Source of the DNA: Stentor roeselii
Taxonomy: Eukaryota; Ciliophora; Heterotrichea; Heterotrichida; Stentoridae
Assembly: GCA_006503475.1 (NCBI GenBank)
Contig: RSEH01000289.1
Location: forward strand, 1-56,214
DNA length: 56,214 bases
Direction of reading: 5' to 3'
The notes under the pieces are model-generated. The model ran no database searches. It was given only the letters and a program-made list of their open reading frames with translations, and was not told the origin of the DNA. This document shows positions 28,361-37,113 of the stretch, piece by piece; the first letter of the stretch is position 1, and the number at the start of each line of letters is the position of its first letter. Position numbers and translations under genes: made by a program.

Positions 28361-29560
28361 CTAATCATCACTGCCTTCACTTGAAGAACACGAGTCCTGC
28401 ACCCTTGTCTGTAAATCAGTCTCAATCGTATCAGGCGCTGGGCCAAAAAGCATGACTTTCGGGTCCCCCTGGGGCTTTTGTCTCACAACACTTTCAATAA
28501 AAAGCCATTTATCAAACTCTCCATGTTTCTTAAGACCTTCCTGACAATTCTCACATCTCTGAATTACAGACCAAGAACTATCACATTCACACTTCTTCTC
28601 TTCAAACTCTAAAGAAATACTGAAAAAGTCTGAAACTTTTCGATTTTTTCTGAAATTATCAGGATCCAACTCAAGTTTTCTCAGTTCTAAAACTTGCCCA
28701 GGGTGTAAAAATGCGGAATTGAATGAAAATCTGCAGATTTTCTTAAGTTTCAGTCTTCCCCAGTGATATAAAAAGCAGTTCGTGTCTCCACAAAGCCAAA
28801 CTTCTGAATTAGCCAAAGCGATTTGATGATTTTTTACTTCTTCCCAGTCGTCTGAGATGATTGATTGGCTTTCACGAGTGATTTTTTTATTGTTGAAGAT
28901 GAGACGTTTGTCAAGTTTTATTTCGATTACAGGCCTGCAGGAGTTGTTTGACATGTGAGGAGCTGTTTTTAGTTTAATGCAGCGAAGTTGAAGGAGATTT
29001 GGAGACTTTTTCTTGTTTTGAAGGATTTTGAAGAAGTACTTCACGTATCGGATCTGTGAAGGTTGAGTCACTCCTCCGCCTGCAGAGAATCTTTTGATTT
29101 TGTAGTACTTTAAGGCGTCTTCGACTACTGTGAAACGACCGGAGAACAGCAGGAAGCAAACGATTAGAGTTCCGGTCCTGCCTTTGCCGGCTCGGCAGTT
29201 TACTACGATGATGTTTTCGATGTCTTTTGTTAGCCACTCGTGAATGTTCTGGCAGGCTTTGAATAGCAGGTCGATTGATGGAGGGTAGTGGTCCTCCCAA
29301 TCAAACTCCTCAACAGCATTATCAAACCTACTGTAATCATACTTCAAGCCACTCAAATTGAAGATTTTATACTTAAATCGATGCCTATTGTTAAGCAGCT
29401 GAGAAACATTACTGATAGGATTCCTGTACAGTTTATGAACCCCTTCCCCAGGCAAGGACATAGCAATGATCCTAGGTGTGATGTAAGTCAAGTCCAGATT
29501 GAAGCCATCACTCTGAAACCTCTGCTTTTTGCCAGAGACAATTTTCCTTAAAATATTCAT
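28361..29560 (-). CDS. PTEN: PTEN-like phosphoinositide phosphatase with Asn replacing the P-loop His
   Basis: 399 residues, close to human PTEN (403). The N-terminus has KIVSGKKQRFQSDGFNLDL, like the lipid-binding and start region of PTEN. The phosphatase domain has WEDHYPPS (Asp90, general-acid loop), the P-loop NCRAGKGRTG (Asn121, Cys122, Arg128) and GGGVTQPSQIRYV. A C2 domain and an acidic Ser-rich tail (CSSSEGSDD) follow, suitable for kinase regulation. PTEN removes the 3-phosphate of PIP3. The His of HC.AGKGR is Asn here (codon AAC); Cys and Arg are intact, so activity may be altered rather than lost. It is divergent from the next gene by 40 bp. Confidence 0.93.
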   Translation of the reverse strand: MNILRKIVSGKKQRFQSDGFNLDLTYITPRIIAMSLPGEGVHKLYRNPISNVSQLLNNRHRFKYKIFNLSGLKYDYSRFDNAVEEFDWEDHYPPSIDLLFKACQNIHEWLTKDIENIIVVNCRAGKGRTGTLIVCFLLFSGRFTVVEDALKYYKIKRFSAGGGVTQPSQIRYVKYFFKILQNKKKSPNLLQLRCIKLKTAPHMSNNSCRPVIEIKLDKRLIFNNKKITRESQSIISDDWEEVKNHQIALANSEVWLCGDTNCFLYHWGRLKLKKICRFSFNSAFLHPGQVLELRKLELDPDNFRKNRKVSDFFSISLEFEEKKCECDSSWSVIQRCENCQEGLKKHGEFDKWLFIESVVRQKPQGDPKVMLFGPAPDTIETDLQTRVQDSCSSSEGSDD

Positions 29561-29600
29561 TCTAAGACCTTTCTAATATCCGAGGATTCAATCATTAATA
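29561..29600. promoter_or_regulatory. 40-bp divergent promoter interval
   Basis: 40 bp separate the ATGs of PTEN and the plus-strand hypothetical gene; control elements of both must be here or in coding sequence. Confidence 0.4.
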
Positions 29601-30686
29601 ATGGATAAAGAATTTTTGCTATTCGAGACCAACCGAGAAAAACTCAAACGTATCTTCCTGAAATTATCCAAAAACGAAAAACGTTTGAACTTCATCGACT
29701 TTCAACGTCTTTGTCTAAGTGGCAAGCTAATCCCGGTACTTCTTACTTAGAACTTCATTTCCCAGAACCAGCTTCGAGCTCTAGCAGGAAAGTTTGGAAA
29801 CGCTTCAGTCCTGACCAAGCTTTTTCTCAGTTACGAGCAATTCGAGCAGTTCTTGAAGATCATCTCAGTATCCAAGTCGCAGCCTCAGTCACGAATGGAA
29901 AAAGTTGTTTTATTTTTCCAGACTTTAGGCCAGGGCCTGCGGATGCAGTTTGACGGGACTGAAAGTGACTCGAGTGGAATAATCAACAGGTCAAACTCGA
30001 GTTACTCGATCAACTCAGAGCTGAATGAAAGCAACTCGTCTTTAGACCTTAGTATCAAGGAAGCCCTTAACACCCTGAAAAGTGATACAAAAAAACCTGT
30101 CGTGTCCTCGGCAAGAGTCGCTCTTTCCCCGCGGCCAGTCGGCCGCGCTTATTCGAATCCTTCTACTCCGAAGTCCAGAAGCTATAAAGGCTTTGGACCT
30201 GATGTCACTTCGAAGATTCGAGTTTCGCTGGTCTCGCCAAATGCGAACTCTCGAGGAGTCTTTAGACAGAGGAATAAAGTTGAATTAGATGAATTTTTAG
30301 AAACTGAGAAACTTGTTCAAAGAGAAGTCAATAATGTTAAAGTCACTGTTCGTGCTGATTATGGGAAAAAAAATGAACCGAGGTCTAGGGTCTTTGAACA
30401 GAGTTATAATAAGGCGAAGATCAGTGCAAGGCCTTTTGGAGGCCATTCTAATGTTATGACCAGGGAGAAGGTGCTGGAGAAGACTGTTTTGAATTTGCAG
30501 GGATTTCTCGTGAAACATAAGAAGTTCATTGAGAGGGTTCAGAGAGATAGACTCAGTGATCGATTCTTGCTGAAAGTTCTGTTTAAAAACTGGACCTTTG
30601 AATGTAGAAGACTTAGACCCGTTAAACAGGTGAAGGACCAGGAGAGTCAAATTGAAGAAATCAAGGAAGAGGTAATTAATATTTAA
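29601..30686 (+). CDS. Hypothetical protein, 356 aa (one 15-nt intron)
   Basis: Exon 1 (29601-29735) and exon 2 (29751-30686) join to 356 residues beginning MDKEFLLFETNREKLKRIFL. The first 115 residues look helical with an EF-hand-like rhythm (FIDFQRLCLSGKL, then LFLSYEQFEQFLKII) but no canonical calcium loop. The middle is Ser-rich and basic with RPVGRAYSNPSTPKSRSYKG, probably disordered; the end is helical (VLNLQGFLVKHKKFIERVQRD). No family recognised; a cytoskeletal or ciliary role is conceivable but unsupported. It is divergent from PTEN and convergent with the next gene, whose stop lies 1 bp beyond. Confidence 0.8.
29736..29750 (+). other. 15-nt intron (356-aa hypothetical gene)
   Basis: GTACTTCTTACTTAG, between SGKLIP and NFISQNQ. 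It contains a terminal in-frame TAG; its removal joins an ATG-bearing exon to the long frame. Confidence 0.9.
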
Positions 30687-30687
30687 A

Positions 30688-31218
30688 TTATTCGTTGTTT
30701 GACGACATTACTCGCTCTGTTGGTTCTGTTGAGTAAAAGTGAATGAAAGATTCATATTCTAACGTCTCTGTCATTGTTTCTTTAGGCTTGTTATGCAAAT
30801 CGTAAGTTTCTTGTTTTCGAGTGCAACAAGCTCGGGGAAGGACTTTCGAAGATGACTCTTTTTTTCGATCGGAAATTGGAATTGAAATAAGTTTCTCGAT
30901 GAATAATTGTCCAAAGTTGTTAATTAAGAGTTTTTTAGACTTTTTTGTAAATTTTTTTGTGATTTTTCGTGGTTTTGAGAGAAGGTTTGAAGAACGTTTT
31001 GTTGACTTTGGACGACCTTTTGAGTCTGCTTTTGAAATTGCTGCTCCTGGAGTCTGGCAACGATTTGGTAGGAATGGAGTCTTTTGGACTGAATGGATTT
31101 GGGAGTCTTCTCGGCGATGTGAAATTAGAGGGAGTAATGGGCTTGGACTGCGGCTTCGTAGTGAGGCAGGAGCTCGAAGTGATTTGAGTTTTAATTGAGA
31201 AAGGTTTTTGATTATCAT
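30688..31218 (-). CDS. Basic Ser/Arg/Lys-rich hypothetical protein, 176 aa
   Basis: An intact frame from an ATG at 31218 to TAA. The protein is basic and rich in Ser, Lys, Arg and Pro (SLRSRSPSPLLPLISHRRED; KPRKITKKFTKKSKKLL), with no membrane segment and no recognised domain. A rival frame on the plus strand exists, but the minus frame fits the gene tiling, ending 1 bp from the convergent 356-residue gene. It marks the end of the compact block. Function unknown; possibly a nucleic-acid- or microtubule-binding protein by composition only. Confidence 0.6.
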   Translation of the reverse strand: MIIKNLSQLKLKSLRAPASLRSRSPSPLLPLISHRREDSQIHSVQKTPFLPNRCQTPGAAISKADSKGRPKSTKRSSNLLSKPRKITKKFTKKSKKLLINNFGQLFIEKLISIPISDRKKESSSKVLPRACCTRKQETYDLHNKPKETMTETLEYESFIHFYSTEPTERVMSSNNE

Positions 31219-32587
31219 TAATTATAACATTGGTTGTTGAAGGACTTAAGATGTTTTAATAGTTTTGAAAATATTATTTGTTGATTAAGTGCTATTTTGG
31301 TGATGATGGAAAATTGGTGGAGGTTATGGTGAATTGGTTTGGGTTATGTGGAGAATGTTGTTAAGTAGGTATGTGATTTTGATTACTGGGTTGATCAAAG
31401 GTAAATTTAATACTGATTTTTTTCGATTAGTTTTAGATGAAAACAACATTTATCTTTGTTATATTTATAGGTTTATTAAGATTATGTATTTTTAGAAGAT
31501 GATTTGGTATTTTTTCTTGGCGATATCTGAAATCATTTTAAGTTACTTGCAAAGTGAATTTAGTCGATGTATTCATCGAGGATGCCTTTTAAATAAATAC
31601 CCTTTTATATCCTAACACTAAGTATAACAATAATTATTCAATCTCTATAAAACAAGCAATTTTTACAAAATCCTAAATTTCAAATTTAAGTTAAAATAAA
31701 GCCCAGCACATTCACAACAAAATCTTTGTATTCAATTTCAAAGAAGTCATGAAAACCTGTCAAATCAAAGCTTTTCCACGTTAAAAATTTAACCATAAGC
31801 GTAAATCAAAAGGGTTTTAAACTCACAGTAACTCCACTAAAAGCCTCAGAGTAAAGATTTCAAAAATTGAGTATAACAACAGAAACTTTCACAATAATAA
31901 AAATATTAAAAGCAACTTTTTCATATCCTTGAATTAATTAAATTTATTTTCAAATCAATCCTCAATATTCTGAATTTCTGATTAAATTAATGGTACCTTA
32001 TAACAATATTTCTGAAGTTTTTTAAATTGATCAGCAAAGTAATAAAACATGCTTAAAAAGCAATAAAAATTGAAGTTTTAAATAAACAATTTTAAGTTTG
32101 ACAACCTCAAAAGTTTATAAGTAGTTTTGATATGTCCTGATATCTTCACTTTTTGTGATTCTATTGATGAATTTAGGTGTAAAAGACCCATAGAGAAATA
32201 CAAGAAGTGCTTAAAATTGTTTTAAAGCTACGCTATAACATTTACTAATCAAGTCACTGAAAGAGATTTGATAAATATATTTAAATAATGAAATATTATG
32301 TAAATCAATAATCCAAATATTATATGAAGAAAATCAAGCATTTTTACCCTAAATTAGCTAAGCCCTTCCAATAATTTTATAAAATATCAAGTTTGTACGA
32401 TACAAAAACATAACCCTCTACGAGAAAGAAAAATCAAGATCCAAAGAGTGATTATTTTATTTATTGTTGCTCAAAAATTTTAAAAATCTCCTTAAATTGG
32501 TAAAAAAGTAAAGTATGCATTTAATACATCGCATACACAACAAAAACTTGACTTCAACTTTTAATAGTTTGCTCTAATCATGACCTA

Positions 32588-32824
32588 TTAGTGATATTTA
32601 GTTAGAAATTTACAGCTTTTTTGAGTTCTGATCTGATAATTCGTTATCTGTTGAAACCAGTTTAATGTTATTTTTATTTCAGATACCCAGGGTAATCCTC
32701 TTTCAAAGAGAACTGCACAAAACGTGAGGCAAGGTACAGATGAAATCTCATATCTTAGACAGACATCAAAAAAACCTTTTTCAATAATTCCACTATTCAG
32801 ATAAAATTGCAGACTAAAATTCAT
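32588..32824 (-). CDS. Uncertain small ORF, 78 codons
   Basis: ATG-to-stop frame with some Cys and hydrophobic content (DVCLRYEISSVPCLTFCAVL). No family, no neighbours within 1 kb and no repeats. It may be a remnant or chance. Confidence 0.2.
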   Translation of the reverse strand: MNFSLQFYLNSGIIEKGFFDVCLRYEISSVPCLTFCAVLFERGLPWVSEIKITLNWFQQITNYQIRTQKSCKFLTKYH

Positions 32825-33244
32825 TGAATTCTTTTTTTTTTATCTTAATGAGCTTATTGCAGCTTTTCAGTAAAAAGACTCTAGGCAAATGCTAATTTGG
32901 ATTAGGTAAGATGCTCTATTTACGAAAAAGACTTTTTAAGTTTATGTGGTTTCTGCATTATCAAATTGGAGAGAGTCAAACAATTGATCATCTCCTGTCT
33001 CGAAATCTTTATTAATTGTTACTAAGGTCAATAAGTATTTGCACTGCCAAAAATTTGTAGTGAAATAAGTAGTTGGAAATAATGATATCTTAAAAATTTC
33101 TTTTCACGAGGAAAATTTGTATATCAGATGTTCATATACAGAAAACTGAATTAACTTGCGATCATAATTCTGCAGTGAAAATCCATTAATTTTAAAAATC
33201 TGACTTAAAGTTTAAATGTTTAACAAATCTTTGAATATTGGTTT

Positions 33245-33463
33245 ATGCAATCATTTTCATTTGAAGCCTTGTTCAAATTTGTCAGAACTGCAGATAAAGA
33301 GCTGAGTTTTTACGATTTCACTAAGGATCTCAAGTTTTTGTATATTTTCTCTTCATAAGCTATTAGTACTAAGCAACTGGTAATATTCCTTCAATCCCGA
33401 AAGAATTATTCAGCGTGCCCGAGGATTATTATGACTCTCGAAAGAAATTTATTTATAAGTTAA
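33245..33463 (+). pseudogene. Coding remnant with one in-frame TAA
   Basis: An ATG frame of 37 codons (MQSFSFEALFKFVRTADKEL ...) meets TAA at 33356-33358, then the same frame continues 34 codons (QLVIFLQSRKNYSACPRIIM) to another TAA. The composition is protein-like on both sides of the stop. No family recognised. Confidence 0.3.
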
Positions 33464-33907
33464 GAATAAAATTGATACTTGAGTTATGCTTTAAGACAAA
33501 ACTAAATAATTTGAAATAATCGATAATGATAATAATTATAAAATACCTTTTTAACAATGAAACAATCATGATATAATTAGATACCTTATAAAAATAATAA
33601 AAGTAAGTAATTAAGCGAAATTATCTTGTCAAAATAAGTTAAATCTCTCAATAGATGATTCCATCAAATGATTCAAAAAAGAAAAAAAAATTCATTCAAA
33701 CTCTTCAAACTACCTATAAAACAATTCTGATATACTAATTACAACCTAAACCATCTAAATTACATCCAATTTCTAAAAAATCACTGTGATTACTCTTCCC
33801 ACTCTAAAATCTTTCTTACTAAACAACCACCCTAATTCTCTAACCCAAAAATACCCTAATACTGATTCTGTTCAATGTTCTACATTAACCCCTTCCAGGC
33901 CTTATAA

Positions 33908-36325
33908 ATGGATTTTTGCGATACGAAGTGCTGCTACGGCCCAGAGAAATGCAAATCACCCGGAAAATTTCCTTTAAACTTCTCAAGCTACCACAAAATC
34001 TGCTCAAACCACTTAGAAACCATCAGCAATTCCCCATTCATTACCTGCGGACACTGCAGTTCAGTCTTACCGATCACGAACTTCAATAATCAACCCCAAA
34101 GGCCGTCCTGTTCGAAATGTTTGAAAGTTGTCATCGAAGTCTACGCAGCAGAAGAAAGTGGTAAACTATGCCGCGACTGTTACAACGAAAAGTACTACAA
34201 AGGAAAATTCTGTGAAAAATGTAAAAATTTCATTGAGCCTCTTTACGAGACAGGGTGTAAGAAGGTTTTATGTGAGACTTGTTTTTATACTTGTTGTGAA
34301 TTTTTCTGTTATAACTGCAGAAATCATTTTCAAACGCCGATTAAGAAACTTTGTCCGAATTGTGACCCTTCTTGTTGTCAGAAGTGTTTCAATCAAACTG
34401 ATGGAAGATTGGGATTCACTGAGTGTGGATTAAAGTCGGTTTGTAAAGAGTGCGCAAAGGAATGTTGTGATTATATGTGTAGGAAATGCTTTACTCATTA
34501 TTATGAACCAGGGAAAATTTATGGGACTGAATGTAAGAAGAAGGTTTGTGCCACGTGTTATTATAAGTGCTGTGATTTATTATGCTCTAAATGTTATAAA
34601 CATTCAAATATACCACTTGTTAATACTGAGTGTAAGTTGAAAGTGTGTAAGACGTGTGAAAAAAGTTGTTGTGATGCGATTTGTCAGAATTGCTCGAAAC
34701 ATCTTCAAAAGGGTTTTCAGATAACTGATTGTAATAAAAAGTTATGCAATCAATGTAAACCAAAATGCTGTGAGAAACTCTGCAATTTTTGCAACAGTCA
34801 CTCAAAAACTCCTCTCAATCAATCATCTTGTAATAAACGTTTATGTGAGTCATGTCTTCTACACTGCTGTGAGAATCTCTGCAAGCTTTGCAAAAATCAC
34901 TCAAAAACTCCTCTAAAGCAATCATCTTGCAATAAACGTTTATGCGAATCATGCCATAAAAACTGCTGTGAAAAATTATGCAAAAAGTGCTTCAAACACT
35001 CAACAACCCCTTTAACCCCTAGTATCGAAGGAAATATATGCAAGGATTGTCTGATTAAAAAATGCAATGTCTGTGGAATTCAAATTCGACATCAATTTAA
35101 AAACTCTGACTGTGGCAAAATTTTATGTTCAAGGTGTTATGGAAACTGCTGCCAAGATGTATGCACTCAATGCTTTATTCATTGTGTTGAAACTTTGAAA
35201 GTTATGGAAAATCAACAAAGATTTTGTAAAGACTGTTTAAAAAAACCTATACATGGACAGTGCTCTGCTTGTTCATTAGTAAAATCTTGCACTTATACTG
35301 AATGCTTTAAATTTTTATGTGAAGAGTGCAGGTATAGTTGTTGTGGAAGTCTCTGCATGAGTTGTAAACAGCATTCAAGCCAAATTACAACTGAAGGTTG
35401 TAAGCATAATAGATGTTATGAGTGTTCGAAATATGAATGCTTGGATTGTTTGAGAATTTGCCCTAATTGTAATGAACGAGGTTCAAGTATTTTTAGATTA
35501 AGCTGCTCACATTTTGCCTGCGATAGATGTCAAGATATTTGTAGGGAATGCAATAGATTGTCGATAGTCTGTATACATTGTGATATTACTCCAACGAAAG
35601 TGGATTTTCCTTGCGATCAAAATTATTGTAAAAATTGCTATTTTTGTGAGAAGAAAAGAAAATGTATCCATTGTGGAAATGAGCCTGATTTAAAATTGTT
35701 TTGTTCTCATTTTACATGCTTGAGATGTAGAAATATTGAATGTCCTAAATGTCCTGAAACTAATCAGACCAAATGTTCATCATGCCAAAACAAATCAAAA
35801 CTATTTAAGCACAAGATTCCTTCTAAATATAAAGAAATTTCTTGTTTTCATGGAATGTGCATTGATTGCATAAATCAAAACAAAGAATGTAAAGTATGCA
35901 TTACAAAATCATCAAAACCAATGAAATACATCTCAAAAGAATGTTCTAGCTGCAATAAAATTAAGCAGATCAATTCGAATAATCAAGATTGCGATCATCC
36001 TAATTGTAATGAATGCCAAAATTTGTGCCAGCCATGCCGAAAAATTTGTACTGTTTGTAATTATGATATTAATATGAGATATTTTTATTGCAAAAATAAT
36101 CATAAACTATGCAAAAATTGTTCAAATAAAAAGTGCTATTTATGTGAATGTGATGAAATTTCTATTGGAAATTGCTTGAATTGCAAAGAATTAACAAGAA
36201 CTGGGAAAAAAATCAACAATAATGAAGTAATTTGCCTTAGTTGTGGAGTTCAAATTGGTGAGAAGAGCGATACTTCAAGTTGTTTTTCTGGTAAATATGA
36301 AGCATCGCATCATCTAAGTAAGTAG
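33908..36325 (+). CDS. Cysteine-rich poly-RING/zinc-binding repeat protein, 805 aa
   Basis: A single intact frame. Residues about 50-430 are some ten repeats of about 34 residues with pattern CC..LC..C..H....(8-12)..C...LC..C, for example CCEKLCKKCFKHSTTPL. Residues about 500-790 contain tandem C3HC4-type RING-like units: CPNC...SCSHFACDRC..CREC, CIHC...FCSHFTCLRC..CPKC, CSSC...SCFHGMCIDC..CKVC, CSSC...DCDHPNCNEC..CQPC and CTVC...KLCKNC..CYLC. It should bind many zinc ions. RING domains usually recruit E2 ubiquitin enzymes, but such a long array is not a family that I know. No membrane segment or signal peptide. It stands alone, more than 580 bp from other genes. Confidence 0.85.
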   Translation: MDFCDTKCCYGPEKCKSPGKFPLNFSSYHKICSNHLETISNSPFITCGHCSSVLPITNFNNQPQRPSCSKCLKVVIEVYAAEESGKLCRDCYNEKYYKGKFCEKCKNFIEPLYETGCKKVLCETCFYTCCEFFCYNCRNHFQTPIKKLCPNCDPSCCQKCFNQTDGRLGFTECGLKSVCKECAKECCDYMCRKCFTHYYEPGKIYGTECKKKVCATCYYKCCDLLCSKCYKHSNIPLVNTECKLKVCKTCEKSCCDAICQNCSKHLQKGFQITDCNKKLCNQCKPKCCEKLCNFCNSHSKTPLNQSSCNKRLCESCLLHCCENLCKLCKNHSKTPLKQSSCNKRLCESCHKNCCEKLCKKCFKHSTTPLTPSIEGNICKDCLIKKCNVCGIQIRHQFKNSDCGKILCSRCYGNCCQDVCTQCFIHCVETLKVMENQQRFCKDCLKKPIHGQCSACSLVKSCTYTECFKFLCEECRYSCCGSLCMSCKQHSSQITTEGCKHNRCYECSKYECLDCLRICPNCNERGSSIFRLSCSHFACDRCQDICRECNRLSIVCIHCDITPTKVDFPCDQNYCKNCYFCEKKRKCIHCGNEPDLKLFCSHFTCLRCRNIECPKCPETNQTKCSSCQNKSKLFKHKIPSKYKEISCFHGMCIDCINQNKECKVCITKSSKPMKYISKECSSCNKIKQINSNNQDCDHPNCNECQNLCQPCRKICTVCNYDINMRYFYCKNNHKLCKNCSNKKCYLCECDEISIGNCLNCKELTRTGKKINNNEVICLSCGVQIGEKSDTSSCFSGKYEASHHLSK

Positions 36326-36902
36326 AATTAGATAATTAGCTTAAGTAGAATGAATAATTACCTCAAAAATCTCCATACTAGAATTTGTATTGTCTGCTAA
36401 ATAATGAATGTTCATTATTCGGCTAGTCATTAATTTTATTTTTACTTGAAAATTAATTCAAATAACAGAAAAATAATAAAAAATAATATTTAACCTTCTC
36501 AATCAATAATGGTTTTTATAAAAGTTCTTTGCAATCTACATAAACTCAACTCTTAATTATATTAAAATAGCCAAAATCATTTTATATTAGTTTAAATGAG
36601 ATAAAATATTATGAGTTATGTAAAGCAGACAATTAATTGAAAAATAAGTGAATATTGTTGATTTATTGAGAAAACAATACATTATACAATTTACATTATT
36701 TACTCTAGGATGGTTGTTTAACTCACAACTCAATAGTAAAGATTGCTCAATAATATTCTTTGATAATTTAACTTAATACTATTGGAGAGAAGATTATTTT
36801 ACTAATAATAGTTTCTAATAATTAAGTTCATTCTAGTAATAAAGGAATATATCTTAATCACATTTTAATGACCTAAAATATTAATCTAATCCTAATGATT
36901 AT
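36326..36902. other. AT-rich intergenic stretch
   Basis: Between the poly-RING gene and the decayed 3' end of the B-box gene. Nothing recognised. Confidence 0.4.
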
Positions 36903-37113
36903 TTATCCCCATTCAGTCAATATGCATTCTGGGTAACGAGTTTTCCATTTAACCGCATATTTTCCAGTGTTAAAATAGTTTTCATTTTTTTCACATGGTA
37001 CCTTTTTGCATGTAGTTAAATTCCACACATAAACTATTGTTCTTTACGAAACTCTTAAGTAGGAATTACTCGCTTTTTGGAGGTTACCCCCTAAGATATT
37101 TCTGACATGGATC
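36903..37113 (-). pseudogene. Decayed 3' continuation of the B-box gene
   Basis: Downstream of the TAA that ends the B-box frame, another frame reads IVYVWNLTTCKKVPCEKNEN and ends ILTEWG before a TAA at 36903-36905. VWNLTT is WD/propeller-like. Candidate 15-nt introns (GTTATTTGCAATAAG; GTAACCTCCAAAAAG) remove some but not all stops, so decay is more likely than splicing. Confidence 0.35.

Larger units (their letters stand above)
31219..33907. other. Long AT-rich intergenic region
   Basis: No intact conserved gene. It contains a 78-codon minus-strand frame (32588-32824) and a plus-strand broken frame (33245-33463), listed separately. The last 250 bp before the poly-RING gene are C- and A-rich and presumably include its upstream region. 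Confidence 0.4.

Noticed and set aside
30821-31198. Plus-strand ORF of 125 codons
   Set aside because: The minus-strand frame tiles exactly with the convergent neighbour and has a more ordinary composition; the plus frame looks like its antisense.
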